Assembly (NCBI GenBank): GCA_021773175.1
Contig: JAJFKO010000061.1
Span: 1-64,000, forward strand
Direction of reading: 5' to 3'
Length of the DNA: 64,000 bases
Source: Gammaproteobacteria bacterium
Lineage (GTDB): Bacteria; Pseudomonadota; Gammaproteobacteria; JAJFKO01
Shown: one piece after another, positions 36,773 to 47,055 of the stretch
How positions within the stretch are numbered: position 1 is the first letter of the stretch
Layout of the letters: each line of letters begins with the position of its first letter
Notes under the pieces: generated by a model
Told to the model about the DNA's origin: nothing
Databases searched by the model: none
The model's input: only the letters and a program-made list of their open reading frames with translations
Translations under genes and position numbers: made by a program

Positions 36773-36865
36773 AACACTCTAATCTATGAAATATATCCAG
36801 TGGATTTTGAAGTGCGGCAATTATAACACATATTTTCGTTGCCACTAGAATAAGGATATTTATAT

Positions 36866-37729
36866 ATGGATGATATTAACGAACATTATTGTACTGTTAG
36901 CGATGGAGCTAAACTACATTATCTGCAGGCAGGAACAGGTTCTCCTCTGATTATGCTGCCAGGCGGAGGCTTATCTGCAAATATTTTTCAAGACCAGCTA
37001 ATAGAATTCAGTAAACACTATAATGTCATTTCACTAGATAAACGTGGTCATGGGAAGTCAGAAAAAGTTGATTTTGGCTACCGTGTGTCTCGTTTTGCCA
37101 AAGACATATATGATTTATTAGAACAGTTAAAACTTGAACGCGTTAATTTGCTTTGTCACTCACTAGGAGCCTCAATTGTTTATCATTACATCGACATGTT
37201 TGGTACTGAAGCGATTAATTCATTAACTATTGTTGATGAGCCTCCTGCCCTTCTCATTAACCCCGATTGGTCAGAGCAAGAGATTAAGGATTATGGTGCC
37301 CTTTATCAAGCAGCAACATTACATGAATTAACCAACACATTTATTAAAGATAAAAGCCCTGATTTCAAAATGCAGTTAATCGATGCCATGACAACACAAT
37401 ACGCAACACTTCAACATAAGCAATTTATCTTTGACTGTTTAGATATCCCAGGTGAAGCAGCTGCAAAACTTTACTTCAATAATATATGCCAAGATTATAG
37501 AGATGTTATTTCCAAAATAGATATTCCAACTTTATATATAACTGGCAGAGCAAGCTTAATTCCTTGGCAATCACACGTTTGGATGCAACAACTAACGCCA
37601 AACTCTAAATTGGCAATATTTGAAGAAAAGGAAGGAGGTAACCATTTCATTTTTGTTGAAAATCCAGACAAATTCAATAAAGTTGTCTTGGATTTCCTTG
37701 CTGAAACCCCTAATTCTAACCATGCTTAA
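36866..37729 (+). CDS. alpha/beta hydrolase
   Basis: 287 aa, soluble. Oxyanion region PGGGLSANIF, nucleophile elbow CHSLG (Ser near residue 100), VDEPP acid region, TGRASLIPW and the likely catalytic His in GGNHFIFVENP. AAGGA precedes the ATG. First of four + strand genes (hydrolase, PhzF, NDH-2-like protein, MFS) with gaps of 44-106 nt. Substrate unknown. Confidence 0.86.
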   Translation: MDDINEHYCTVSDGAKLHYLQAGTGSPLIMLPGGGLSANIFQDQLIEFSKHYNVISLDKRGHGKSEKVDFGYRVSRFAKDIYDLLEQLKLERVNLLCHSLGASIVYHYIDMFGTEAINSLTIVDEPPALLINPDWSEQEIKDYGALYQAATLHELTNTFIKDKSPDFKMQLIDAMTTQYATLQHKQFIFDCLDIPGEAAAKLYFNNICQDYRDVISKIDIPTLYITGRASLIPWQSHVWMQQLTPNSKLAIFEEKEGGNHFIFVENPDKFNKVVLDFLAETPNSNHA

Positions 37730-37773
37730 GCAGTGATGCCCCTTATCGTTATTATTATTTTGGAGAAAAGCAG

Positions 37774-38562
37774 ATGAAAGTCTGGATAGTTGATGCATTT
37801 ACTTCAGAGCCATTTAAAGGCAATCCTGCAGCGGTTATTCTTGTTGATGAGTTTCCAAAGGATAAGATATGTCAAGCTCTTGCGGCTGAACTAAACTTAT
37901 CTGAAACAACGTTTGTTAAGCCTCTTGAAGATAATAAATATCACATTCGCTGGTTTACCCCATTAACGGAAGTTGAACTTTGTGGTCATGCAACCTTAGC
38001 TGCATCACATATTCTCTATCAAGAGAAATTGCTGCAACGCCTTACAATTGACTATCAGTCATTAAGCGGTCTACTGCGTGTTACTAAATCAACTAATGGC
38101 ATAACGCTAGATTTTCCACTTCAGAAAGTTGGTGATGCATTTGATCCAATCATTATTGAAGCGGCTTTAGATACAAAAGTTAATAATGTACTACATGCTT
38201 ATGATGATATTATTGTTGAACTAGAGGACGAGGATACAGTAAGAAATCTCGACGTTAATTTCAATAAACTGAAAGACATCGATTGTCGCGGTGTTATTAT
38301 TACTGCTAAGGCCAATAAAAAATACGATTTTGTTTCTCGATTCTTTGCACCGAAAATTGGCGTTTACGAAGACCCGGTTACGGGCTCCTCACATTGTAAG
38401 TTAGCCCATTATTGGGGAGAAAAACTTAATAAAACTGAACTATTTGCCTATCAAGCTTCACATCGCGGTGGCGAACTCAATTTAAAGATAGAAGAAGATC
38501 GCGTTCTTATCACAGGAAATGCCGTTACGATTATGCAAGGTAACCTACTGTTTCCAAAATAG
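37774..38562 (+). CDS. PhzF-family isomerase
   Basis: 262 aa. Starts with the family's VDAFTSEPFKGNPAAV; the catalytic Glu lies in LSETTFV (about residue 47), with RWFTPLTEVELCGHATLA and EDPVTGSSHC, all conserved in PhzF/YddE proteins. PhzF isomerises a phenazine precursor; no phenazine genes are here, so it is a generic PhzF-like isomerase. GGAG precedes the start. Confidence 0.9.
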   Translation: MKVWIVDAFTSEPFKGNPAAVILVDEFPKDKICQALAAELNLSETTFVKPLEDNKYHIRWFTPLTEVELCGHATLAASHILYQEKLLQRLTIDYQSLSGLLRVTKSTNGITLDFPLQKVGDAFDPIIIEAALDTKVNNVLHAYDDIIVELEDEDTVRNLDVNFNKLKDIDCRGVIITAKANKKYDFVSRFFAPKIGVYEDPVTGSSHCKLAHYWGEKLNKTELFAYQASHRGGELNLKIEEDRVLITGNAVTIMQGNLLFPK

Positions 38563-38668
38563 TTTATAATTGATTCTAATAACAACTATTACTAGCTCAA
38601 ATAATGCTTGATCTTATTTAATTGCATAGTAAATTACACCATATTAATAGTAGACAAGAAGCTTACTT

Positions 38669-39883
38669 ATGCTTAAACATCTTATTATCGTTGGTGGTGG
38701 TCACGCCGGCACCTCTGCAGCTATATCAGCAGCGAGAGCTCGCAGTCTATTTACTAAACAAGAAGAGCTGCGTATTACGTTAATTAATTCCACACCTTAT
38801 TTGGGTATTCGCCCTCGTTATTACGAATATGAATTAGAGAAAACTCAAATTCTATTGACGTCTCTTATGTCCCCAATTAATGTTGAAGTGATAAATGCGA
38901 CAGTCGTTGCAATTGATTTTGACAATAAAAGCTTACAATATTGTATTCAAGATATAACATCATCATGTCAATTTGATAGTTTGATATTAACTGCGGGCAG
39001 TGAGATCAAGCAACCTAATATTTCAGGCATACAACAATATTCACATAATATTGATTCTTATAGTACTGCATTGAAATTTCGAACAGCATTAACCAATCAT
39101 ATTCAGCAACAAAATTCAAATGCTAATTGTAAAGTGGCTATTTTAGGCGGCGGTTTGACGGGTATTGAACTTGCTTGTGAACTGCCAGTAACTGTTGATA
39201 AAATTTGTAAATCACATAATGTTATGAATATGAAAGTAGACATTTCTCTATTAGATCGTAACAAAACCGTCTTAAATTTGGGAGAGAACCCACAGCCACA
39301 TATTATTGAAGCGCTTAAATTAGCAGGTGTGCAATGTATTAACCATGCCAATGTTACTGAGATAACTGCCAACAGTGTCATATATAATAAAGAGCAAGAA
39401 TTAAAAGCTGATTTAATTGTTTCTACTCTAGGTTTACGTGCGAATAAGTTGACTGAAAAATTAGACCTTAGCAAAGATAGCTTAGGCCGCTTGCATACCA
39501 CACCTTATTTGCAAATCAGTAACTATCCATATTGCTTTGCCGCAGGTGATATTGCTCTTAGTAAGGTTGATGCTGAACATGACTCGGTAATGTCATGCCA
39601 ACATGCCAGGCCACAAGGTCGTTATGCAGGAAATAATGCTGTGGCATTGCTATATAATGAAGAGCTCCTACCTTACTCACAACCTAATTATGTCACGTGT
39701 GTTGATTTAGGTGCATACGGCGCCGTTTATACTGAAGGTTGGCAGAGACAAGTTAAATTTAGTGGACAACAAGCAAAGACGATGAAGCAGCATATTAACT
39801 GTGACCGAATTTACCCACCTCTTATTACAGATCAAACCACATTATTAGAAGCTGGTGATCCACAATTTATACCACCAAAGTAA
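38669..39883 (+). CDS. NADH dehydrogenase-like FAD oxidoreductase (NDH-2 type)
   Basis: 404 aa with two dinucleotide-binding folds: FAD IIVGGGHAGTSAAIS at the N-terminus and NAD(P) VAILGGGLTGIELACEL near residue 155. YCFAAGDIAL is the second FAD motif. The order matches type II NADH dehydrogenases and related quinone reductases. No transmembrane anchor; the C-terminus differs from respiratory Ndh, so respiration is not certain. Confidence 0.83.
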   Translation: MLKHLIIVGGGHAGTSAAISAARARSLFTKQEELRITLINSTPYLGIRPRYYEYELEKTQILLTSLMSPINVEVINATVVAIDFDNKSLQYCIQDITSSCQFDSLILTAGSEIKQPNISGIQQYSHNIDSYSTALKFRTALTNHIQQQNSNANCKVAILGGGLTGIELACELPVTVDKICKSHNVMNMKVDISLLDRNKTVLNLGENPQPHIIEALKLAGVQCINHANVTEITANSVIYNKEQELKADLIVSTLGLRANKLTEKLDLSKDSLGRLHTTPYLQISNYPYCFAAGDIALSKVDAEHDSVMSCQHARPQGRYAGNNAVALLYNEELLPYSQPNYVTCVDLGAYGAVYTEGWQRQVKFSGQQAKTMKQHINCDRIYPPLITDQTTLLEAGDPQFIPPK

Positions 39884-39949
39884 CAATTGAAAAAACATAA
39901 AGAAAACTAAAGTTTTCAGGGCTTTTTTAAAGCTAGATGGAGTAGACAC

Positions 39950-41251
39950 TTGTCGACAAAAAGAATTATCTTGCCAGCTATCCTCGGTAATACTAATGAA
40001 TGGTATGATCATGCATTGTATGGTTACTTTGCACCAATCATTGCGCAAGTTTTCTTTCCAAAGCAACAACAAACAACAGCATTGCTTTTTACTTTTGCAG
40101 TTTTCTTCATTGGTTTTATTGCACGTCCATTTGGTGCCATCTTACTAGGTCATGTTGGTGATCGTTACGGGCGTCGTCAAGCGCTCATTATTAGTATTCT
40201 TTTAATGGGAGCAAGTACCGCAACGATTGGCTTATTACCAAGCTATGCCAGTATTGGATTTGTAGCGCCGCTATTACTCATTTTATTACGTATATTACAA
40301 GGCTTAGCCGTCAGTGGTGAGTTAAGTGGCGCAACAACCTTATTAGTTGAATCGAGTAAGAGCCACAAACGCGGCTTCATCAGTAGCTTTGTTATGTTCA
40401 GCATTTATCTCGGTCAGCTGCTTGGTTGCCTGGTTGGCTGGGCAATTATTACATTATTCCCTCATCACATTGTGATCACTTGGGCATGGCGAATCCCATT
40501 TTGGTTATCCGCAGGTTTTACTCTACTAATACTAATTTTACGCTTATTTACTAATGAGTCACCTCACTTTATTGAATATAAACAACAAAGCAAAGAAAAA
40601 ATCCTACCAATAAAGTTTATTTACGATCACTATCGCCGTCCTGTATTACAGGTAATTGCCATTGTTTGTATTGCAGCGATTGCGGGCTATCTACTCGTTG
40701 GTTTCTTACCTACTTATTTATTAACACAGCATGCGTTTTCTTATAAAAATAGCTTTTTTATTAATAGCAGCATTATGTTTATGATTATGTTGCTACTACC
40801 ATTCATTGCTTGGCTTTCTGACAAATATGGCAGGAAGATTTTTTTAACTATTGGTGCAACTGGATTTGCACTGTTCTCTCTTCCTATTTTTTGGCTACTT
40901 ACACAACATAGTATTCTCTTAGCGTTATGTGCCGCATTAATATTCTCAGTATTACTAGCTTGTATCAATGGTGTTTTATTAATTGCTATTGCTGAATTGT
41001 TTCCAACAGCAGTAAGACAAAGTGGCGTTGGTATTAGTTTTAATATTGCGTTAGCAATATTTGGAGGTTCTGCTCCGCTTGTAGCTCAATGGTTAATCCA
41101 ATTTACACATAATCCATTTTCCATCGCGTGGTTTTTGATAGCAGCAGCACTCTTCTCTCTACCCTTTATAATTAAACTATCAATTCCAGAGCAATTACTG
41201 CATTTTCCGGTGCACTCAGCTCAAATGCCTTCAATGTCAATCTCCAAATAG
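39950..41251 (+). CDS. MFS transporter, metabolite:H+ symporter (MHS) type
   Basis: 433 aa, about 12 membrane helices. The start is TTG with GGAG upstream; no earlier ATG is available. NTNEWYDHALYGYF, RPFGAILLGHVGDRYGRR and VGFLPTYLL place it with the ProP/ShiA-type MHS family. Substrate unknown; ProP-like transporters take osmolytes, others citrate or oxoglutarate. Its 3' end overlaps the convergent pentapeptide gene by 31 bp. Confidence 0.87.
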   Translation: MSTKRIILPAILGNTNEWYDHALYGYFAPIIAQVFFPKQQQTTALLFTFAVFFIGFIARPFGAILLGHVGDRYGRRQALIISILLMGASTATIGLLPSYASIGFVAPLLLILLRILQGLAVSGELSGATTLLVESSKSHKRGFISSFVMFSIYLGQLLGCLVGWAIITLFPHHIVITWAWRIPFWLSAGFTLLILILRLFTNESPHFIEYKQQSKEKILPIKFIYDHYRRPVLQVIAIVCIAAIAGYLLVGFLPTYLLTQHAFSYKNSFFINSSIMFMIMLLLPFIAWLSDKYGRKIFLTIGATGFALFSLPIFWLLTQHSILLALCAALIFSVLLACINGVLLIAIAELFPTAVRQSGVGISFNIALAIFGGSAPLVAQWLIQFTHNPFSIAWFLIAAALFSLPFIIKLSIPEQLLHFPVHSAQMPSMSISK

Positions 41252-41826
41252 TCCAGTAACGCCATCACATCAGGAAAACTAAATTTTGCATTTTTAATAT
41301 CATTAGTACGAATATCAATACTGTAATTTGCAGCGTCTGTTAAATCAGCATGATTTAATTTTGTATGTTGAAATTGGCTACCAGTAAAATCAGAATCGAC
41401 AAGTATAGCATGAGTTAAATCACAGCCTCTAAAATCAACCTCATGAACACGGCAAGATTCAATAGTGATTTCGGTTAAGCCCAGCTCAAAAAAACTCGAA
41501 TAACTAATATTGCAATGATATATTTTTATTGGGCTAGTTAGCTTGATCAACGGCCACTTTGCTTTCGTCCAATTTACACCAAGCATTTTTGACTTATCAA
41601 ACACCACCTCTGTGAATAAGCAATTTCTCACATCTATATTATTCAAGTTACAATTAACAAATTCACAATCATAAAATTTACAGTTAAGGAATTTTGTGTC
41701 GGTAAAATTACAATTCTCAAAACGGCAGTGATCAAAATACTTATTCTCAATCTCGTTCTTGACGGTTTCTAATGCTTTAAAAAGTAAATCGATATTTTCA
41801 TCTAATATTTTTCTTGCTTCTTTCAT
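41221..41826 (-). CDS. pentapeptide repeat protein
   Basis: 201 aa. From about residue 35 runs of A(D/N)LXX/FxNCxF-type pentapeptides (FENCNFTDTKF, FLNCKFYDCEF, DLTHAILVDSDFTGSQF) form a right-handed quadrilateral helix. A two-part arrangement with a break near residue 95 and the closing NAKFSFPDVMALLDYLEI segment resemble the Qnr/McbG group, which shields gyrase from quinolones or toxins. That role is not proven by sequence alone. Starts 2 nt after (minus direction) the serine hydrolase stop region. Confidence 0.85.
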   Translation of the reverse strand: MKEARKILDENIDLLFKALETVKNEIENKYFDHCRFENCNFTDTKFLNCKFYDCEFVNCNLNNIDVRNCLFTEVVFDKSKMLGVNWTKAKWPLIKLTSPIKIYHCNISYSSFFELGLTEITIESCRVHEVDFRGCDLTHAILVDSDFTGSQFQHTKLNHADLTDAANYSIDIRTNDIKNAKFSFPDVMALLDYLEIDIEGI

Positions 41827-41827
41827 A

Positions 41828-43060
41828 CTAAAATCCCTGCTTCTGCTTAGTCAATAACAAAGCTGTTTTCAAAACAAGAGGTAGTAACTTCTGACTTTTT
41901 ATCGTCGTAGCATTCGTGGTCACAGCAATAGCCAAGTTATATTTTGGCGACCAAAATATTAGCGCATAATAACCAGGAGTCCCGCCTAAATATGTCCAAC
42001 ATTCCCCAAACGGTTTGACATAAAAACGAGATATTCCCAAGCCATAACCCACCGCATGACTATCCGAGGCTAATGGCTTTCCAGATTCACATTGATGACG
42101 TAAACCCACACAAACCGCTTGTTGCATTTCCTGTAATTGTTGTTTAGGGATAACTTTTCCGGTAAATAAGGCATGAGTCCAGACGACTAAATCTTCTGTA
42201 GTCGAAACCATCGCACCAGCAGCACCTGCCATGGAAAGATTAAAACGCGTCATGTCTTTTCCTACTTTTGAAGTCGGCAAACCTTCTCCCACTAAATATA
42301 CAAAACCATAACCATGCGCCATACGCTGATAAATTGCCGGCGAATAAGCATGATCAATATAATATGTGTTCGTCAATTTTAATGGTTTAAATATAGTGGC
42401 GCTTAATGCAGCTGAAACTGTCTGTTTCGTTATCGCCTGGATCAATAGACCTATAATGATGTAATTGGTATCAGAATAATGGTAACCCTTTCCTGGTTTA
42501 AAATAAGGTCGATGTGAATAAGCAGTGTGTAATATGTCATTTATATTCATTTGTTTAGTTGGATCTTTTTCTACCTCTGTTAATAATTCTTTATTTTCAG
42601 TAACATTATAGATACCGCTAGTCATATTTAATAATTGCTTAATCGTGATATCAGACCATGCTTCTAAAGCGACTGTTGGTAACCATTGGCCATATTTTTT
42701 AATTGTTTCAGCAATAGTTTCATTGATTGTAATTTTACCTTGTGCTTCCAATTGTAGTATTTTGGCTGCCGCAAAATTTTTCGTAATACTACCAATTTGA
42801 AATAAACTTGATATTGTCACTTTCGGTGGAGTCCAGTTCTTCCATGTTCTTTTTAATGTGGTACCACTAACAAAGTTTATTGCGACTTGGTCACCTTGTT
42901 TGATACTCATCACAATCGCAGGTGCGCCGCTTGATTTTTGAAAAGATACAACACTCTTTTGAATTTCTTTTTGTAATAATATATTGACCTTCGCATAGGC
43001 ACTGATTGAGGTAAACATCCCTATAACAAGCCATAAAAGTAATAAGATATTTCTTTGCAT
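41828..43060 (-). CDS. serine hydrolase, class C beta-lactamase-like
   Basis: 410 aa with a signal peptide (ILLLLWLVIGMFTSISAYA). The active-site SxxK is in GSITKNF near residue 93; the second motif reads YSDTNY where true AmpC has YxN. The third motif at KTG position appears as GGTPG. This is the pattern of penicillin-binding-protein-like esterases and peptidases rather than a resistance enzyme. The 5' neighbour is an MFS transporter and the pentapeptide gene is 1 nt away. Confidence 0.85.
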   Translation of the reverse strand: MQRNILLLLWLVIGMFTSISAYAKVNILLQKEIQKSVVSFQKSSGAPAIVMSIKQGDQVAINFVSGTTLKRTWKNWTPPKVTISSLFQIGSITKNFAAAKILQLEAQGKITINETIAETIKKYGQWLPTVALEAWSDITIKQLLNMTSGIYNVTENKELLTEVEKDPTKQMNINDILHTAYSHRPYFKPGKGYHYSDTNYIIIGLLIQAITKQTVSAALSATIFKPLKLTNTYYIDHAYSPAIYQRMAHGYGFVYLVGEGLPTSKVGKDMTRFNLSMAGAAGAMVSTTEDLVVWTHALFTGKVIPKQQLQEMQQAVCVGLRHQCESGKPLASDSHAVGYGLGISRFYVKPFGECWTYLGGTPGYYALIFWSPKYNLAIAVTTNATTIKSQKLLPLVLKTALLLTKQKQGF

Positions 43061-43087
43061 CGCAAGTGATCCTATAGATTATTCGAA

Positions 43088-44311
43088 CTATGAGTGTGCC
43101 AGCTTGGGTTTCGATAGCCACAACCAAATTAATGCCAAAATCTCCAACACCACTAATCCTGAAAAAGCCGTCTGATATGCAATCATCGGTATAGCAGTAC
43201 CTTCATGTGGCCACAAGTGTATAATCAAACCAAATGCATACTGTAATATAAACGCGAAAATAAAAACAAAGACATTGGATGCTGTAATTGCCCGCCCTAC
43301 CATTTTTGGCTCAAAGTATTGTGCAATCAACGCGTAATTCACTAATGTCACTTGCGCGAAGTAACCATAGAGTAACCAAATAATATAGTTATTAGTATGC
43401 CAATTAATGATGATATAAATCTGAGTTAAAACATGAATAATAATACCAATAATGACAATGGCATTCAGAGAAATATTAAAGCGTTTCGATAAGCTTGAAA
43501 ACAAACCACCACTCAACAGACCAATCGTCATAGCTATCGCAATCGCTAGTAAGTAATTAGCACTGTGTAGTGGAGAAACATGAACAACATGTTGAATCCA
43601 CAAGCCTAACCACAAACCTTGCATAGCAATGAAGCCACCTAAAGTCAGCATGAAAATTATGGTGACTCGCCAAAAATAAGAATCAGTAAAGATTAGTTTG
43701 AAACTTTTAATTTGTTGCAAAAGACTTTCTGTGCTTGTCGTTTCTTTACGTTTACCAGGAGCAACAAACAAAATAAATAGCGCAACAATAAATGTCAAAA
43801 TACCAAGCGAGATACATAATGTGCGCCAACCGTAATGAATTTCTAGTAACTTTACTGGCGTTGTCGCAACAATCGCACCCAATCCACCTGCGGCAAGAAT
43901 AATACCGTTATAAAAAGGAATACTGTCTTTATCATACCAATCTGAAATTGCTTTGAAGGCCGCCATTAAGCCACCGGCCATACCTATACCAAGAATTCCC
44001 CGACCTAATGCTAAAGACCAAACATGACTCGATAAAGCAAAAACAATAATGCCAATGCCACCAACAATATAAAATAATGTTTGAGTTAAACGAGCACCCC
44101 AACGATCAAGTAATAAACCAAGAGGAATCTGTGTTAACGCAAACATCAATACATACGTGGAAGTTAATAAGCCAACAGCATCAGATGAAATCGACAAATC
44201 CACCATTAGCGGATGTGCTAATACCGCATTCATGGAACGAAATATCATCGTGACAAAATAACCTACCGCAAAAGGTAAAATCACACGAAGGATTAAATTA
44301 GCTTTGGACAT
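43088..44311 (-). CDS. MFS transporter
   Basis: 407 aa from MSKANLILRVILPFAVGYF, about 12 membrane segments; a 5-residue upstream extension is possible. QIPLGLLLDRWGARLTQ (loop 2-3 motif, PLGLLLDRWGAR) marks the major facilitator superfamily. Substrate unknown. Same strand as the serine hydrolase, 27 nt apart, and probably cotranscribed with it. Confidence 0.86.
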   Translation of the reverse strand: MSKANLILRVILPFAVGYFVTMIFRSMNAVLAHPLMVDLSISSDAVGLLTSTYVLMFALTQIPLGLLLDRWGARLTQTLFYIVGGIGIIVFALSSHVWSLALGRGILGIGMAGGLMAAFKAISDWYDKDSIPFYNGIILAAGGLGAIVATTPVKLLEIHYGWRTLCISLGILTFIVALFILFVAPGKRKETTSTESLLQQIKSFKLIFTDSYFWRVTIIFMLTLGGFIAMQGLWLGLWIQHVVHVSPLHSANYLLAIAIAMTIGLLSGGLFSSLSKRFNISLNAIVIIGIIIHVLTQIYIIINWHTNNYIIWLLYGYFAQVTLVNYALIAQYFEPKMVGRAITASNVFVFIFAFILQYAFGLIIHLWPHEGTAIPMIAYQTAFSGLVVLEILALIWLWLSKPKLAHS

Positions 44312-44482
44312 CAGATATGCTCTCATTTTTTATTTTGAATATTAACAGCTTATCGGAGATGGCGCACTCCGTAGACATTTCAGGCTGACCAAAAAACAGA
44401 CAAAAACAATTGGCATGCACCATTGACAGCACGACTGCTCTATATATAATCACTAATTAAATTTCACTAGAGGTAGAACGCT

Positions 44483-44956
44483 ATGAAATACATTACTTTA
44501 TCATCTATTTTTCTAATGCTAGTCATGACATTGTTCACAACAACAAGTATGGCTGCAACAGATTACTATTGTCCACAAACGATAATAATACAATGTACAA
44601 AGAATTTCGGTGGTTCTTGTACGCTAGCAAGCACATCTGCGACAGCAATGAAAGACTTGTATATATCCCGTACATATGTAAGGAGCTCAGGAAAGCATAC
44701 GCTATATTTATCTACTGTTGATGGAATCTCTGGTTTCTCAAAGCCAATAGAGCATTGGTTTGCATCCTGTACTTACATTAGCAAAGAAAATCAGTATACC
44801 AATACCTCACTATCTTCACACGGGGATTACAATTTAGATACATCGCATGGCGAATGGCGACATCAATTTGGAGGACTGAACTGTCCTCAATTCGCTGCCA
44901 ACCAAATTATTAATCCCAAAATCTGTCCGCTTCTAGCAAAATCACCTTCCAACTAA
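44483..44956 (+). CDS. small secreted Cys-containing protein, unknown function
   Basis: 157 aa, AGAGG upstream. Signal peptide IFLMLVMTLFTTTSMAA. The mature part has six cysteines (YYCPQ, IQCTK, SCTLA, SCTYI, NCPQF, ICPLL), likely three disulphides. No family recognised. It ends in a hairpin shared with the convergent gene. Confidence 0.68.
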   Translation: MKYITLSSIFLMLVMTLFTTTSMAATDYYCPQTIIIQCTKNFGGSCTLASTSATAMKDLYISRTYVRSSGKHTLYLSTVDGISGFSKPIEHWFASCTYISKENQYTNTSLSSHGDYNLDTSHGEWRHQFGGLNCPQFAANQIINPKICPLLAKSPSN

Positions 44957-44966
44957 AATTTATTTC

Positions 44967-44996
44967 CAGGGTGTAGAGTTTTTACTTTACGCCCTG
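44967..44996. terminator. bidirectional terminator hairpin
   Basis: CAGGGTGTAGAG and CTTTACGCCCTG pair over 12 positions, two of them G-U or mismatched, around a 6-nt loop, between two convergent genes; the stem contains the stop codon of the minus-strand gene. No long T-run follows on either strand, so it is weak as a classical terminator. Confidence 0.5.
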
Positions 44997-46072
44997 ATTC
45001 CTCGTCGATTAACAGGAAGATCTCGTAAGCTACTTCCGACAGTATCAACAATAACAGGATCTACTCCTTGAGCATCTAAACCTGTTAAGTAACGCTGTAG
45101 TTGAGCCTCAGCTTCAGCCGAAGACACAATAGGTTCCTTTGCTTTTGAAGCATTCTGTAGCAATGCTTTCACTTCTGCTTCTAAATGCGCTAAGCCATTA
45201 CGCATTTTATTAATAGCGGCAACAGCATGTTTTCTTGAGTGATTCAATGCTCTAATAACTTTTGGCATTAACTTAATAAGTCTTTTTGTATCAGAGGGCA
45301 AGTCGCGAATAGCTTCTCTTCCTAAACCTAACGCGCTACCAATTACAACGCCGAGTATCCTTCCTGCTAATTTCCCAGAAATTTTACCGCCAGGAACTAA
45401 AACTAGATTTAAGATACCAGCATAAACAGGGTGCAGCGGTAAGGTCGTTGCAACATCAAGCACGAGAGCTGAAATTTCTGCAGTCATATTTCCACCACTC
45501 TGTCCAAGCTTATCACCTATCGAGCCTAATACCTCAGCTAGTTTTCTTGCTTTACCAACAGCAGATTTGGTATATCGAGGTCCGCGTTCAGCAACGACAT
45601 CAGTTAGCGCTAATGCAGCTTTAGTGACCTCAGCCTCACTTGGATGCCAATCTCCATTCGCATGTTCTTCTTTGTCACCATGTGCAAACATACCTAGTCT
45701 CGCAACTTTAGATGCACTAGCAGATTGAGAATCCCCATCGCCTGCACGAACTCTCTTCTGTGCTTGTGATGTTTCTACAGGATTACTTGGGATTACTTCT
45801 AATGCTAAGGAAGAAGCTCTATCAACGACAGCAGGTTCTTTAGTTACTTGTGCACGCTTTGTGGCAAGTGCAGCAGCCCACATTGCCATTCTTTGTCGAC
45901 TTAATTTTGCTTCTTCATCTATTAAGTCTAATCTTTTGTTACTTAATGCTTCTTCACGACGCAACATTTCTGCTGTCGGAACAAGAAAAGAATCGGCTGG
46001 ATATCCTGAATCAAGAAAAAATGGATCTACTGAATGAACTGGCTCAGGAACAATAACGCTTGATTCACTCAT
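44987..46072 (-). CDS. lineage-specific helical protein, putative host-interaction factor
   Basis: 361 aa, no signal peptide. N-terminal Pro-rich segment, then a charged coiled coil (residues ~35-75, RREEALSNKRLDLIDEEAKLSRQR), an Ala-rich stretch, a central region with glycine-rich amphipathic helices (NLVLVPGGKISGKLAGRIL, VVIGSALGLGREA) that could associate with membranes, and a second coiled coil (HLEAEVKALLQNASKAK). No homolog recognised; general character recalls secreted effectors of intracellular gammaproteobacteria. Confidence 0.55.
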   Translation of the reverse strand: MSESSVIVPEPVHSVDPFFLDSGYPADSFLVPTAEMLRREEALSNKRLDLIDEEAKLSRQRMAMWAAALATKRAQVTKEPAVVDRASSLALEVIPSNPVETSQAQKRVRAGDGDSQSASASKVARLGMFAHGDKEEHANGDWHPSEAEVTKAALALTDVVAERGPRYTKSAVGKARKLAEVLGSIGDKLGQSGGNMTAEISALVLDVATTLPLHPVYAGILNLVLVPGGKISGKLAGRILGVVIGSALGLGREAIRDLPSDTKRLIKLMPKVIRALNHSRKHAVAAINKMRNGLAHLEAEVKALLQNASKAKEPIVSSAEAEAQLQRYLTGLDAQGVDPVIVDTVGSSLRDLPVNRRGIRA

Positions 46073-46209
46073 GATTTTTCCCCTTTCTACACTTATGCTT
46101 AGTTTTCGACCTGTAGGTTAACCCTAGGAAACGAAGCTTAAAAAAAGCTTAAGGGATATAAATAAGTATTCTCACCTAAGTAATAACTCATTAATATTAT
46201 AATGAATTT

Positions 46210-46995
46210 TCACTTTACACTCTCAGTAAATATCGGCACACGCTTTGCAAAAAACGCATCTAAGCCTTCTTCGAAGTCGCGACCAGCATGAATTTCAGCC
46301 CTTTCAGCATCGTTCGTTTCAATGGTTTCCGTCGAAACGCGATGAACGCCTTGTAGAATATTTAATTGCTTCTTCACAATTGAAATACTTTGCAGTGCAT
46401 TTGCAGCAATTTGTTCAGCCATCGCCAAACAATAATCTTCCAGCTCTTGCTCCTCTACTAAATGATTTAATAAACCAATTTGTAAAGCGCGCTCCGCAGA
46501 AATTGTTTCTGCTGTAAAAAACAGTTCTTTAATCACATTACTACTTAGAATGTTTAGATAACGTTGCAATCCAGAAAGATTATAAGCAAAACCTAATTTA
46601 GCGGGAGTAATTGCAAAGGTTGCTTTCGATGTGCCAATTAAAATATCGCAACTAATTGCTAACTCACAAGCGCCTCCCCAAACACTACCATTAATCATTG
46701 CAATAATTGGTAGAGGATAATCTGTAACCGCTCTTAATAATTGTGAAAAGTAACTAGTATAGTTAATGGGGTCTTCACCATTTGTTTTAAAATCACGAAT
46801 GTCATGTCCAGCACTCCAAACTTTGGCATTGGCATTTGCTGTTAAAATAACAACACGCGTTTTTTGTTTATCAATTTCACTTAATTGCATTATAATTTCC
46901 TGGCACAAATTTTTGCTCAAGGCATTGCGCTTGGCATCATAATTCATAGTAATGATACCAACTTGTTTATGTTGCTTGTAAGTTAGATTTTGCAT
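46210..46995 (-). CDS. enoyl-CoA hydratase-family protein, methylmalonyl-CoA decarboxylase-like
   Basis: 261 aa from MQNLTYKQHKQVGI with AAAGGA upstream. Crotonase fold; the segments NALSKNLCQEI, KVWSAGHDIRDF, NGSVWGGACELAISCDI and FAITPAKLGFAYNLSG follow E. coli ScpB (YgfG), which decarboxylates methylmalonyl-CoA to propionyl-CoA. The SAGHDI and GSVWGGA blocks are its hallmarks. No mutase or CoA transferase partner is adjacent. In line with a carotenoid oxygenase and PadR gene. Confidence 0.82.
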   Translation of the reverse strand: MQNLTYKQHKQVGIITMNYDAKRNALSKNLCQEIIMQLSEIDKQKTRVVILTANANAKVWSAGHDIRDFKTNGEDPINYTSYFSQLLRAVTDYPLPIIAMINGSVWGGACELAISCDILIGTSKATFAITPAKLGFAYNLSGLQRYLNILSSNVIKELFFTAETISAERALQIGLLNHLVEEQELEDYCLAMAEQIAANALQSISIVKKQLNILQGVHRVSTETIETNDAERAEIHAGRDFEEGLDAFFAKRVPIFTESVK

Positions 46996-47055
46996 ATTTA
47001 TATCCTTTGTGATGCCAATACATTGAATTTTAGAAATCATACGCCAAATTGATCG

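Noticed and set aside
41828-43060. Beta-lactamase resistance gene
   Set aside because: Motifs two and three depart from AmpC; better described as a generic serine hydrolase.
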